A DNA stretch of 64,000 bases from the NCBI GenBank assembly GCA_001447805.1, contig CP013099.1:1178001-1242000 (forward strand). The letters are read 5' to 3'. The number at the start of each line of letters is the position of its first letter. The stretch's first letter is position 1. The position numbers and the translations under genes are program-made. Of the stretch, positions 53,751-63,457 are shown one piece after another. The notes beneath the pieces are model-generated. The model made no database searches, was not told the origin of the DNA, and saw only the letters and a program-made list of their open reading frames with translations. Source of the DNA: Candidatus Tenderia electrophaga (GTDB lineage: Bacteria > Pseudomonadota > Gammaproteobacteria > Tenderiales > Tenderiaceae).

Positions 53751-55862
53751 ATGGAAAACGCTAAGAACATGCCCAGTATGTCGGAGGTGATGCGCATGGG
53801 GCTGGGCGTGCCCGTCATCCTGTTGATGATGCTGGGCATGATGATTGTGCCGCTGCCGGCACTGGGCCTGGATGCGCTGTTCACCTTTAATATATCGCTC
53901 TCTTTGATTGTGCTGCTGGCGGTGATCTACAGCAGGCGGCCGCTGGATTTCGCCGTCTTTCCCACCGTGCTGCTGCTCGCCACCCTGTTGCGCCTGGCGC
54001 TGAACATCGCCTCCACGCGCGTGGTGCTGCTCGACGGGCATACCGGCACCGACGCCGCCGGTCAGGTGATCGAGGCCTTCGGTGAATTCGTCATCGGCGG
54101 CAACTATGCCGTCGGCCTGGTGGTGTTCGCCATCCTGGTGATCATCAATTTCGTGGTGGTCACCAAGGGTGCCGGGCGCGTCTCGGAAGTGTCGGCACGC
54201 TTCACCCTGGACGCCATGCCGGGCCGGCAGATGGCCATCGACGCCGACCTCAATGCCGGCCTGATCGGTCAGGAAGAGGCCCAGCTACGGCGTAACGAAA
54301 TCATCCAGGAAGCGGATTTTTACGGTTCCATGGACGGTGCCAGCAAATTCGTGCGTGGCGACGCCATCGCCGGCATCTTGATTCTGTTCATCAACATCAT
54401 CGGTGGTTTGGCCATCGGCGTGGCCCAGCACGACATGCTGTTCGCCGAGGCGGTGCGCAATTACACCCTGCTGACCATCGGTGACGGCCTGGTGGCGCAG
54501 ATCCCCTCGCTGGTGCTGTCCACCGCCACGGCCATTATCGTGACCCGCGTCTCCAGTTCGCAGGACATGGGCGGTCAGATCCTGGGTCAGTTATTCGAAG
54601 ATCCGCGCGTCTTGATCGTCACCGCCGTTATTCTCGGAGTGTTGGGCATTATCCCCGGCATGCCCAACCTGGTGTTCCTGACCCTGGCCGCCATTATGGG
54701 CGGTGGCGCCTACATGGCTATGCAAAAGCGGCAGCGCGCCGCCGCCGCGGAGGCGCAGCAGCAGCGCGAACCGGTGCCGCAGGCGCCGGGGCCGGAGATC
54801 AAAGAGCTTAGCTGGGACGATGTGGTGCCGGTGGACACCCTCGGCCTGGAGGTGGGTTATCGTCTGATCCCGCTGGTAGATAAGAATCAAGGCGGCCAGT
54901 TGATGGGCCGCATCAAGGGTATTCGCAAGAAGCTGACCCAAGACCTGGGCTTCCTGATTCCCTCGGTGCATATCCGTGACAATCTGGAGCTGGCGCCCAA
55001 CGTCTATCGCATCACCTTGCTGGGGGCCACCGTGGGCGAGGCCACCATCCATCCCGACCGGGAACTGGCCATCAACCCGGGCCAGGTCTACGGCAACCTG
55101 CAGGGCATCCCGGGCAAGGACCCGGCCTTCGGTCTGGACGCGGTCTGGATCGAGACGTCGCAGCGCGATCATGCCCAGGGCCTGGGGTATACCGTGGTCG
55201 ATCCCAGCACCGTGGTGGCGACCCATCTGAGTCATATCATCGGCGCTCACGGCCAAGAGCTGTTGGGCCGTGAAGAGGTGCAACAGCTGCTTGACAACGT
55301 GGCCAAGGTCGCGCCCAAGCTGGTGGAGGGACTGGTGCCCGACATCCTGCCGCTGGGCGTGGTGGTGAAGGTGCTGCAAAGCCTGTTGGAGGAGGGCATT
55401 CCCATTCGCGACATGCGCCGCATCGTCGAAACCTTGGCGGACGAAGGCAGCCGGAGTCAAGACCCCGGTATTTTGACGTCGCAGGTGCGTATTGCCCTCG
55501 GTCGGTCAATTGTCCAGCAAATCAACGGCATAGCGAACGAGCTGCCGGTCATTACGCTGGATCCAACATTGGAACAGTTATTGCAAGAGTCGGTAAAGAA
55601 CGCCGGCAGCGGCGGTCTCGGGCTGGAGCCCGGGCTGGCGGAGAACATGTTCTCTGCCCTGGGTGAGGCGGCGCAGCGCCAGGAAGTCAACGGACAGCCG
55701 GCGGTGTTGCTGGTCTCGGCCTTGATCCGGCCGGTGCTGGCGCGCTTGACCAAGGGGGGCATCCCGTCGCTGCGAGTGCTGTCATACAACGAGATACCCG
55801 ATGACAAGCAGATCAAGGTCGTGGCGTCCGTGGGCGGACAAGCGACTCCGGCCCTGGGTTAA
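53751..55862 (+). CDS. flhA: Export gate protein FlhA
   Basis: This 703-aa protein has about eight N-terminal membrane helices (to about residue 330), the FHIPEP loop region (SARFTLDAMPGRQMAIDADL) and a large cytoplasmic domain that docks chaperone-client pairs (WDDVVPVDTLGLEVGYRLIP). It precedes flhF by 43 bp. Confidence 0.97.
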   Translation: MENAKNMPSMSEVMRMGLGVPVILLMMLGMMIVPLPALGLDALFTFNISLSLIVLLAVIYSRRPLDFAVFPTVLLLATLLRLALNIASTRVVLLDGHTGTDAAGQVIEAFGEFVIGGNYAVGLVVFAILVIINFVVVTKGAGRVSEVSARFTLDAMPGRQMAIDADLNAGLIGQEEAQLRRNEIIQEADFYGSMDGASKFVRGDAIAGILILFINIIGGLAIGVAQHDMLFAEAVRNYTLLTIGDGLVAQIPSLVLSTATAIIVTRVSSSQDMGGQILGQLFEDPRVLIVTAVILGVLGIIPGMPNLVFLTLAAIMGGGAYMAMQKRQRAAAAEAQQQREPVPQAPGPEIKELSWDDVVPVDTLGLEVGYRLIPLVDKNQGGQLMGRIKGIRKKLTQDLGFLIPSVHIRDNLELAPNVYRITLLGATVGEATIHPDRELAINPGQVYGNLQGIPGKDPAFGLDAVWIETSQRDHAQGLGYTVVDPSTVVATHLSHIIGAHGQELLGREEVQQLLDNVAKVAPKLVEGLVPDILPLGVVVKVLQSLLEEGIPIRDMRRIVETLADEGSRSQDPGILTSQVRIALGRSIVQQINGIANELPVITLDPTLEQLLQESVKNAGSGGLGLEPGLAENMFSALGEAAQRQEVNGQPAVLLVSALIRPVLARLTKGGIPSLRVLSYNEIPDDKQIKVVASVGGQATPALG

Positions 55863-55905
55863 CCGACATGGCACGTCGGCGCAGTGTAAATGAGGTAAGT
55901 GTGCG

Positions 55906-57099
55906 ATGAAAATAAAACGATTTTTTGCTGCGGATGTGAGAAGCGCCATGCGCATGGTGCGCGAGGAATTGGGCGAAGACGCCGTCATCCTCTCCAACCG
56001 ACGCGTCAACGGCGGCATTGAAATCATTTCGGCCATCGATTATGACGAAAACGCCCTGCGCCGCGAGGTGCAGCAGGAACATGCGCGTGACACCCAGCGT
56101 GCGTCGTCCCGGCCGAGAATAGATGACGTTCACCACCCGGCCCCGACCAAGCCCCAAGTCATCTGGAATGAGGAACCGGCCCTGATGGAGATGCGCGGCG
56201 AGATCAAGACCTTGCGCGGCCTGCTGGAAAGCCAGCTGGCCGGCATAGGCCGTGCGGAACCGGAACGCCCCCACCCGTTTTATCAAACGCTCAAACAACG
56301 TCTGGCCATGCTCGGCCTGGGCAGCAGCATGGCGCGGGAATTGTTGGAATCCCTGGCGCTTGAGGGCAGCGAGGAAGAGTTGTGGCGTCGCCTGCTGGGC
56401 AAGATCGCGGTCAAACTCGCGGTCACTGACGACGACATCCTCAACCACGGCGGCGCCGTCGCCCTGGTAGGACCCACCGGTGTGGGCAAGACTACCACCG
56501 TGGCCAAGCTGGCGTCGCGCTTCGTGATGCGCCACGGCGCCCGCAGTGTCGCCCTGATCTCCACCGACAGCTACCGCATCGGCGCCCATGAGCAGCTTAA
56601 GGCCTATGCCCGCATCCTGGATGTGCCGATCCGTTTCGCCAACAACGCCGCTGGCTTGCAAAGTGCCTTGGATTATTTCTGCGACAAGCGTCTGGTGCTG
56701 ATTGACACCGCCGGCATGAGTCAGCGCGATCTGCGCCTGTCGGAACAATTCTCTGTATTAAAAAGCGAAAGCGAGCGTGTGCGCAGTTACCTGGTGGCCT
56801 CAACCACCTCACGCCTGTCCGGCCTGCAGGAAGTGGTACGCGGTTTCCAGGGCGTAAATCTGGCCGGTTGCATCCTCACCAAGATGGACGAAAGCACCTG
56901 CCTCGGCCATGCCCTGGACGTGGTGATTCGGCACCGGCTGCCGGTGGCCTATGTCAGCGACGGGCAGCGCGTGCCGGAAGATTTGCAGCCGGCGCGGGCC
57001 CATACCCTGGTCAGCCGCAGTGTCGCCGTGATGCAAGAAAGTACCGACCTGCTCGACGATGAAATGTCGGGCGTGCGCCTGAATGAGGCGGGTTATTAG
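55906..57099 (+). CDS. flhF: SRP-type GTPase FlhF, polar placement of flagella
   Basis: The 397-aa protein begins MKIKRFFAADVRSAMRMVRE, then a B domain and the NG GTPase domain with GPTGVGKTTTVAKLAS (about 187-202), ISTDSYRIGAHEQLKAYARI, VLIDTAGMSQRD and ILTKMDESTCLGH. FlhF sets the polar site of the flagellum. Confidence 0.96.
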   Translation: MKIKRFFAADVRSAMRMVREELGEDAVILSNRRVNGGIEIISAIDYDENALRREVQQEHARDTQRASSRPRIDDVHHPAPTKPQVIWNEEPALMEMRGEIKTLRGLLESQLAGIGRAEPERPHPFYQTLKQRLAMLGLGSSMARELLESLALEGSEEELWRRLLGKIAVKLAVTDDDILNHGGAVALVGPTGVGKTTTVAKLASRFVMRHGARSVALISTDSYRIGAHEQLKAYARILDVPIRFANNAAGLQSALDYFCDKRLVLIDTAGMSQRDLRLSEQFSVLKSESERVRSYLVASTTSRLSGLQEVVRGFQGVNLAGCILTKMDESTCLGHALDVVIRHRLPVAYVSDGQRVPEDLQPARAHTLVSRSVAVMQESTDLLDDEMSGVRLNEAGY

Positions 57100-57121
57100 T
57101 ATGTTGATGACGGAGACACAG

Positions 57122-57967
57122 ATGGATCAGGCAGCAGGGCTACGAAAAGTGAGTAAGCCGCACCCGGTGAGGGTGATCGCCGTCGCCAGCGGCAAGGGTG
57201 GGGTGGGCAAGACCAATGTTTCGGTCAATCTGGCGCTGGCGATGGTGGCGGAAGGCAAACAGGTAATGTTGCTGGACGCCGATCTGGGTTTGGCCAATGT
57301 GGACATCATGCTGGGTCTGCGTCCGCAATTTAATCTCTCCCACGTCATCAACGGCGAACGCACCCTGGAAGAGGTGATTGTCGCCGGGCCCAGTGGTTTA
57401 CAAATCGTGCCGGCCTCGTCCGGTATGCAGAACATGGCCGAACTGACCCCGGCGCAGCATGCCGGCATGATTCAGGCCTTCAGTGAAGTCGGACATGATC
57501 TGGATGCCTTGATCATCGATACCGCCGCGGGCATCGCCGATTCGGTGGTGAGTTTCACCCGCGCCGCGCAGGAAGTCATTATCGTCGTCTGCGACGAACC
57601 CACCTCAATTACCGACGCCTATGCCTTGATGAAGGTGCTCAACCGAGATTACGGGATTCAGCGTTTTAGGGTACTATCGAATATGGCGCACAGCATGCAA
57701 GAAGGGCGTGAGCTATTCAATAAAATGGTCAAGGTTACCGACCGCTTTCTCGACGTAACCTTGGATTTTATGGGCACTATCCCCTACGATGAGTACCTAA
57801 GAAAGGCGTTGCAGCGGCAAAAAGCGGTAATTGAGGCCTATCCCAGAAGTAAGGCCGCAATGGCATTCAAGAATTTGGCGAAGAAAGCCGATAACTGGCC
57901 CATACCCAGGAACGCGGGCGGACACCTGGAGTTTTTTGTCGAACGGCTGATTCAGAGTGCACAATAA
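57122..57967 (+). CDS. flhG: MinD-like ATPase FlhG/FleN, flagellar number control
   Basis: The 281-aa protein has the deviant Walker A motif VIAVASGKGGVGKTNVSVNL, LLDADLGLANVDIMLGLRPQ and LIIDTAAGIADSVVSFTRAA. FlhG limits flagellar number and antagonises FleQ. ATG 57122 is chosen because GGAG lies 6 nt upstream; ATGs at 57101 and 57107 and a frame start inside flhF at 57083 are alternatives. Confidence 0.95.
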   Translation: MDQAAGLRKVSKPHPVRVIAVASGKGGVGKTNVSVNLALAMVAEGKQVMLLDADLGLANVDIMLGLRPQFNLSHVINGERTLEEVIVAGPSGLQIVPASSGMQNMAELTPAQHAGMIQAFSEVGHDLDALIIDTAAGIADSVVSFTRAAQEVIIVVCDEPTSITDAYALMKVLNRDYGIQRFRVLSNMAHSMQEGRELFNKMVKVTDRFLDVTLDFMGTIPYDEYLRKALQRQKAVIEAYPRSKAAMAFKNLAKKADNWPIPRNAGGHLEFFVERLIQSAQ

Positions 57968-57985
57968 ACGTGAAGGGACGCTGCA

Positions 57986-58735
57986 ATGAACGGACTCGCA
58001 ATGTACAGCAATACTATGCAAACGACTAAAAAAAACAGTAAGGATGACCTGGTCGTACAACATGCGCCGCTGGTCAAGCGCATTGCCTACCACCTGATGT
58101 GTCGTTTGCCACCCAGTGTGCAGGCCGACGACCTGATTCAGGCCGGCATGATCGGCTTGCTCGAGGCGGCCCGCAACTACGATTCCAAACAGGGCGCCAG
58201 CTTCGAGACCTATGCCGGTATCCGGGTGCGCGGCGCCATGCTCGACGAGATCCGCAAGAACGATTGGGCACCCCGCTCAGTGCACCGCAAGGCGCGCAAG
58301 GTGGCCGAGGCGGTCCGCCAGATCGAAAGCATGAAAGGCCGCGACGCACGCGACAATGAAGTCGCCGAAGCGCTGGACATGTCCCTCAGCGAATATCACC
58401 AGACCTTGCAGGCGGCCAGTGGTTATCTGATGCTCAGCTTCGACGACCTGGGCGCTGATGACGAAGCGGTTGCCACCACCCTTTCCCAAGCCGCCACGAC
58501 GCCTTTCGACGGTCTGCAAAAAGAGGATTTCAAACGCAGCCTGGCCGAGGCCATCGCCGGCTTGCCTGAACGCGAACGCCTGGTGATGACGCTGTATTAC
58601 GACGAAGAACTCAATCTGCGTGAAATCGGTGCGGTGTTGGGCGTCAGCGAATCCCGCGTCAGCCAAATCCACAGCCAGGCCTTGATTCGTCTGCAGGCCC
58701 GCCTGGGTCAGTGGACCAAAAACGAATCGGAATAG
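57986..58735 (+). CDS. fliA: Flagellar sigma factor FliA (sigma-28)
   Basis: The 249-aa sigma factor has region 2 (QADDLIQAGMIGLLEAARNY, FETYAGIRVRGAMLDEIRKN) and region 4 (REIGAVLGVSESRVSQIHSQ). It reads the flagellin, fliS2 and che promoters found in this window. AAGGGA stands 8 nt before the ATG. Confidence 0.97.
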   Translation: MNGLAMYSNTMQTTKKNSKDDLVVQHAPLVKRIAYHLMCRLPPSVQADDLIQAGMIGLLEAARNYDSKQGASFETYAGIRVRGAMLDEIRKNDWAPRSVHRKARKVAEAVRQIESMKGRDARDNEVAEALDMSLSEYHQTLQAASGYLMLSFDDLGADDEAVATTLSQAATTPFDGLQKEDFKRSLAEAIAGLPERERLVMTLYYDEELNLREIGAVLGVSESRVSQIHSQALIRLQARLGQWTKNESE

Positions 58736-59050
58736 TCTCGGGCTAAGCACCATTCTGCTGCCGGCACTCGGCCGCCTGGTCTGCGCGCAGGACATTGGTC
58801 GCTGCGCCCCCTTACCCCTTCAATGATTTGTCGCAACGGCCGCTTGGGCCGGTCTTAAGTGGCGCGTGCCCACTAGGCTAACCCGTATGACGGGTCCCCG
58901 TTGTGGCGCCATGTAAATTAGTCTCAATGCGGCCTAAACATTTTCCAGCAAGTGCAGATAATAATAGAGAGCTTACAGGGCCGTAATTCAATACCGATGT
59001 GTCCGTAACCTCTTTTTCAAGAGCCACTAGGTAAATGGAGGTTTCTAGTC
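58736..59050 (+). other. 315-bp leader region before cheY2
   Basis: No gene is seen. It contains a CGGCC-GCTTG-GGCCG hairpin (about 58836-58852), a perfect ACCCGT-ATG-ACGGGT hairpin (58881-58895) nested between GGCGC (58861) and GCGCC (58906), the sigma-28 promoter at 58935-58961 and the GGAGG ribosome site at 59037-59041. The nested hairpins may end the fliA transcript. Confidence 0.6.
58935..58961 (+). promoter_or_regulatory. Sigma-28-like promoter of the second che operon
   Basis: TAAAC, 14 nt, GCAGATAA: one mismatch in each element from the FliA consensus with ideal spacing. Drives cheYZAB and perhaps motC. Confidence 0.65.
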
Positions 59051-59446
59051 TTGGACAAGAACATGAAAATCCTGATTGTAGATGACTTCTCTACGATGCG
59101 TAGGATTATAAAGAATCTGCTCAGGGATCTGGGCTTCAATAATACCGACGAAGCCGACGACGGCAACACCGCGTTGCCGAAACTCCAAAACGGCGATTTC
59201 GATTTTCTGGTGACTGACTGGAACATGCCCGGCATGCAAGGTATCGACCTGCTCAAGGCCGTGCGCGCCGACGCCAAGCTTGCGAGTCTCCCCGTGCTGA
59301 TGGTGACCGCCGAGGCAAAAAAGGAACAGATCGTGGCCGCGGCCCAGGCCGGGGTCAATGGGTATATCGTCAAGCCATTTACCGCAGCTACCCTGAAAGA
59401 AAAAATTGACAAAATATTTGAACGGCTCGAAGCGAGCCAGGGCTGA
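59051..59446 (+). CDS. cheY2: Motor-binding response regulator CheY (F6)
   Basis: This 131-aa CheY has [20 protein letters not shown], the phospho-Asp in [24 protein letters not shown] and [20 protein letters not shown], nearly as in Vibrio CheY3 and Pseudomonas CheY. It is the likely regulator of motor direction through FliM. The start is TTG 59051, 9 nt after GGAGG; an ATG four codons later is an alternative. Confidence 0.96.
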   Translation: MDKNMKILIVDDFSTMRRIIKNLLRDLGFNNTDEADDGNTALPKLQNGDFDFLVTDWNMPGMQGIDLLKAVRADAKLASLPVLMVTAEAKKEQIVAAAQAGVNGYIVKPFTAATLKEKIDKIFERLEASQG

Positions 59447-59477
59447 AAGCATGGCGTGGGTAAAGGGACTTTAAATA

Positions 59478-60239
59478 ATGATTCAAAACCAAATATGCAG
59501 TGACCAAGGTCTCGAGTACGCCAAGAAATTGCTTGAGTGCATCGAACAGGGAAGGGCTGAAGAAGCGGAACAGGTGCTGGAAGATATTTCCGCCTTGCGC
59601 GAGAGCGAACTGTTTCAGGAGCTTGGCAAGCTGACACGCGATTTGCATGATTCTCTGATGAGTTTTCAGTTGGATCCCAAGATGGCGGACATGGCGCAAA
59701 AGGATATCCCGGATGCCAAAGAGCGCCTGAATCACGTCATCACCATGACCGAGGACGCTGCCGACAAAACCCTAACCGCAGTGGAAGGTTCCCTCAAGCA
59801 GTTTGATGAGCTGAGGGAAAAGGCCACGCGGCTGCAGACCAATTGGGTCCGTTTCAGAAAACGGGACATGGACGTGGATGAGTTCCGCGCCATGAGCGCG
59901 GAGATCGATGAATTTTTTAAGTGGCTGGACGACAAAGGAAGCGCAATCAACGCCGGTCTGTCGGACATCATGATGGCGCAGGACTTCCAGGATTTGACCG
60001 GGCAGATCATTCGCCGCGTCATTACCCTGGTGCAGGATGTGGAAGACGGGCTGGTGAGTCTGATCCGCATGACCGGTCACAAGATGCACACAGAGGAACA
60101 GGGACAGGGGAAACAGGAGAAACAGAAACAAGGGCCGGATATTGAAGCCGTGGGTCCGGCGGTCCCGGGCGTCGATCAAGCCGACGTGGTCAATGGCCAG
60201 GACGACGTTGACGACCTGCTGTCCAGCCTCGGTTTCTAA
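59478..60239 (+). CDS. cheZ: CheY-P phosphatase CheZ
   Basis: The 253-aa helical protein has the active-site region MMAQDFQDLTGQIIRRVITL (about 164-183, with the catalytic Gln), a Gln/Lys/Glu-rich linker and a C-terminal CheY-binding tail QDDVDDLLSSLGF. It ends CheY signalling. The tail resembles the FliM N-terminus and the three motifs of the downstream CheA. Confidence 0.95.
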   Translation: MIQNQICSDQGLEYAKKLLECIEQGRAEEAEQVLEDISALRESELFQELGKLTRDLHDSLMSFQLDPKMADMAQKDIPDAKERLNHVITMTEDAADKTLTAVEGSLKQFDELREKATRLQTNWVRFRKRDMDVDEFRAMSAEIDEFFKWLDDKGSAINAGLSDIMMAQDFQDLTGQIIRRVITLVQDVEDGLVSLIRMTGHKMHTEEQGQGKQEKQKQGPDIEAVGPAVPGVDQADVVNGQDDVDDLLSSLGF

Positions 60240-60274
60240 GGACAGACCCTAAGCACGATAGGATATTGAGCTAG

Positions 60275-62392
60275 ATGGCAATCGATCTAAACGATGAAAT
60301 TCTGCAGGACTTTCTAGTCGAAGCGGGCGAGATCCTCGACCAGTTGGGCGAACAATTGGTTGAATTGGAGCGCAGTCCCGACGACCTCGACTTGCTGAAT
60401 GCCGTTTTTCGTGGCTTTCACACCGTCAAGGGCGGTGCCGGATTTCTTGGGCTGAATGCCTTGGTGGAGGTGTGTCACCGTGCCGAGGATGTGTTCAACC
60501 TGTTGCGTCAGGGCGAGCGTCAGGTCAACCCGCAGTTGATGGATGTCATTCTGAAGGTCACCGACATCGTCAATGAGATGATGGATTACATCCGCTCCGG
60601 CGAGGACCCGCCCGAAGCAGCGCCGGAAATCCTGCAGGCCTTGGAGGCCATCCTCAAGGGTGAAACGATCGCGGCTGCACCGGCTGCCGAGGCCCCTGAA
60701 TCGATTCCTGAGCCGCCGGCGGCTCAGGCCGCCCCCACGGCCGACGAAGCGCGAGCAGGCGCCTCCGACGAAGAAATCAGCGACGACGAATTCGAAGCCC
60801 TGCTGGACGAATTACAGGGCAGTCCCAAGCCCGCCGCCGAGACTGAAACAGCGGCTCCCGCTGCGGACAATGACGTGGCCGGCGCGGCCGACTCGGATGA
60901 GATTTCCGAGGAAGAATTCGAGGCCTTGCTGGATCAATTGCAGGGTTCGGGTGAAGTGGCAACGCCCGCCCCCAGCGCCAGCGACGCGGCGGTCTCCACA
61001 GGGGCGCCGCAGGGCGCAGTCGCCGGCGGCGATTCCGACGAGATTGGCGAAGATGAGTTCGAGGCCCTGCTGGACGAGCTCGAATCCAAGAAGCAGACAC
61101 AGCCTGACGCGGGCCAGGTCTCTCAGCCTGCGCCTCAGCCGCCGGCCGAGAAGGCGCCGCCGCAAACCGCCGCCAAAGCCGCGCCCGCCAAGCCCGCCAA
61201 GGAGGCGGCGCCGGTTGCCGAGACCAGTGTGCGCGTGGATACCAAGCGTCTGGACGACATTATGAACCTGGTCGGCGAGCTGGTGTTGGTGCGCAATCGC
61301 ATGGCGACCCTGAAAACCAACATGGCCGCCGACGGTGAGGTGAGTAAGGCCATCGCCAATCTCGATCTGGTCACCGCCGATCTGCAAAGTTCGGTGATGA
61401 AGACCCGCATGCAGCCGATCAAGAAGGTATTCGGCCGTTTCCCCCGCGTGGTGCGCGACTTGGCCCGCAGTCTCAAGAAAGAAGTCAATCTTGAACTCAT
61501 CGGTGAAGATACCGACTTGGACAAGAACCTGGTGGAGGCCCTGGCCGACCCGCTAGTGCATCTGGTGCGCAACTCCGTCGACCATGGGATCGAAATGCCG
61601 GACGAACGCGAGCAAGCGGGCAAGGACCGCACCGGCACCGTCGTGTTGTCGGCGCAGCAGGAGGGTGACCACATCCTGCTCATGATCGAGGACGACGGTA
61701 AGGGCATGGATCCGGACACCTTGCGCCAGATCGCGGTGAGCAAAGGTGTGATCGATGAAGACACCGCCGCGCGTCTGGATGACAAGGCCTGCTACAACCT
61801 GATTTTCGCCCCGGGCTTTTCCACCAAATCAGAGATCTCCGATATCTCCGGGCGCGGTGTCGGTATGGACGTGGTCAAAACGCGTATTGCGCAACTCAAC
61901 GGCGCAATCGAGATCGACTCCACGCTGGGGCGGGGCAGCCGCATTATTATCAAGCTGCCGCTGACCCTGGCGATCATGCCGACCCTGATGGTGGTGCTCG
62001 GCGAGCAGGTGTTCGCCCTGCCGCTGGCCAATGTCAGTGAAATATTCGATATGGATTCGGCCAAGCGCAGCACGGTTGACGGCAAAGAGGTGGTCATCAT
62101 TCGTGAAAAGGCCGTGCCCCTGGTGCGCCTCAGGTCTTGGCTGATCAAGGGCCATGCCGCCAATGTCGAGACCGAGGGCGATGGTTTCGTTGTCGTCACA
62201 GCGGTGGGCAATCAATTGATCGGTTGCGTGGTTGATCAGCTGGTGGGCCAGGAAGAAGTGGTGATCAAACCCCTGGGCGCCATGTTGCACGGCACTAAAG
62301 GCATTTCCGGTGCCACAATCACAGGTAATGGTGGAATCGCCCTAATACTGGATATGCCAGGGCTCATGGAAGCCTATGCCAGCCGTTTGTAG
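60275..62392 (+). CDS. cheA2: Chemotaxis histidine kinase CheA (F6)
   Basis: The 705-aa kinase has P1 with H49 (FRGFHTVKGGAGFLGL), then no ordinary P2 but an Ala/Pro-rich linker holding three copies of an acidic motif at about residues 164-182, 206-225 and 252-270 (core EISDDEFEALLDELQGS and variants). P3-P4 begin at about 317 (RLDDIMNLVGELVLVRN, HLVRNSVDHGIEMPDE, SGRGVGMDVVKTRI) and a CheW-like P5 ends the protein. The linker corresponds to the region called LID in Vibrio CheA. Confidence 0.97.
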   Translation: MAIDLNDEILQDFLVEAGEILDQLGEQLVELERSPDDLDLLNAVFRGFHTVKGGAGFLGLNALVEVCHRAEDVFNLLRQGERQVNPQLMDVILKVTDIVNEMMDYIRSGEDPPEAAPEILQALEAILKGETIAAAPAAEAPESIPEPPAAQAAPTADEARAGASDEEISDDEFEALLDELQGSPKPAAETETAAPAADNDVAGAADSDEISEEEFEALLDQLQGSGEVATPAPSASDAAVSTGAPQGAVAGGDSDEIGEDEFEALLDELESKKQTQPDAGQVSQPAPQPPAEKAPPQTAAKAAPAKPAKEAAPVAETSVRVDTKRLDDIMNLVGELVLVRNRMATLKTNMAADGEVSKAIANLDLVTADLQSSVMKTRMQPIKKVFGRFPRVVRDLARSLKKEVNLELIGEDTDLDKNLVEALADPLVHLVRNSVDHGIEMPDEREQAGKDRTGTVVLSAQQEGDHILLMIEDDGKGMDPDTLRQIAVSKGVIDEDTAARLDDKACYNLIFAPGFSTKSEISDISGRGVGMDVVKTRIAQLNGAIEIDSTLGRGSRIIIKLPLTLAIMPTLMVVLGEQVFALPLANVSEIFDMDSAKRSTVDGKEVVIIREKAVPLVRLRSWLIKGHAANVETEGDGFVVVTAVGNQLIGCVVDQLVGQEEVVIKPLGAMLHGTKGISGATITGNGGIALILDMPGLMEAYASRL

Positions 62393-62401
62393 GAGAACAC
62401 C

Positions 62402-63448
62402 ATGCCGGTTCGGGTCCTGGTTGTCGATGACTCATCATTTTTCAGAAAGCGACTGACCGAAATACTCAATGGCGATAACCATATTGAAGTCGTCGGTGCG
62501 GCGATCAATGGCAAGGAGGCCATCGAGCTTGTAAAAAAGCTTAAACCCGATGTCGTCACCATGGACATCGAGATGCCGGTGATGGACGGCATTACCGCGG
62601 TGCGCAAGATCATGCAGTCCGATCCGCTGCCTATCCTCATGTTTTCATCCCTGACCACCGACGGCGCCAAGGCGACGCTGGACGCACTTGAAGCCGGTGC
62701 GACTGATTTTCTGCCCAAGCGCATGGAAGACATCTCGCAGGACCGGGAGTCGGCCAAACGTCAGCTCTGCGCGCGCGTGCGTTTGATCGGTGCCCGGGGC
62801 TTGCAAAAGGGCCCGCTACTCGCGGCCAAACCCCAGTTCGCCGCGCCGGCGCCAAAACCGGCCCCCGGGCTGCGGCGCGGCAAGTTCAGATTGGTGGCCA
62901 TCGGGACGTCGACGGGCGGACCGGTGGCCTTGCAACAAGTGCTGACCGGTCTGCCGGCCTCTTTTCCTTTGCCTATCCTGCTGGTGCAGCACATGCCGGC
63001 CAGTTTCACGCCGGCCTTTGCCGAACGTCTCAACAAGTTGTCGGCCATTCGTATCAAAGAGGCCTGCGACGGCGATCGTTTGGAAAACGGCTGCGCCTAT
63101 CTGGCCCCGGGCGGGATGCAGTTGCTGCTGGAGGAACGCCACGGCGGCGCCGTGATCCGCATAGTCGAAAGCCGTCCGGGACAGACCTACAAGCCCAGCG
63201 TGGACGTTACCTTCGGCTCGGCCTCGAAACTGTTCGGCGCGGATGTATTGGCCATTGTGCTCACCGGTATGGGTGCCGATGGGCGCGAGGGTGCGCGCAT
63301 GCTGAAGCACGGGGGTGCCAGCGTCTGGGCTCAGGACAAGGGCAGCAGTGTGATCTACGGCATGCCAGCGGCTGTAGTCGAGGCCGGGCTGGCCGATAAG
63401 GTATTAGCGTTGAATGCAATCGGCCCCAGCTTAATGGAAGTGGTGTAA
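62402..63448 (+). CDS. cheB2: Chemotaxis methylesterase CheB (operon 2)
   Basis: This 348-aa CheB has the receiver motifs VRVLVVDDSSFFRKRL and VVTMDIEMPVMDGI and an esterase domain with IGTSTGGPVALQ, LLVQHMPASFTPAF and [15 protein letters not shown]. It is only partly similar to CheB1; each che operon has its own. It starts 10 bp after cheA2. Confidence 0.96.
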   Translation: MPVRVLVVDDSSFFRKRLTEILNGDNHIEVVGAAINGKEAIELVKKLKPDVVTMDIEMPVMDGITAVRKIMQSDPLPILMFSSLTTDGAKATLDALEAGATDFLPKRMEDISQDRESAKRQLCARVRLIGARGLQKGPLLAAKPQFAAPAPKPAPGLRRGKFRLVAIGTSTGGPVALQQVLTGLPASFPLPILLVQHMPASFTPAFAERLNKLSAIRIKEACDGDRLENGCAYLAPGGMQLLLEERHGGAVIRIVESRPGQTYKPSVDVTFGSASKLFGADVLAIVLTGMGADGREGARMLKHGGASVWAQDKGSSVIYGMPAAVVEAGLADKVLALNAIGPSLMEVV

Positions 63449-63457
63449 CGGCTTTAT

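Noticed and set aside
55868-55884. Sigma-54-like TGGCACGTCGGCGCA before flhF
   Set aside because: Good -24 element, but the GC of the -12 element is one base too close and TT is missing.
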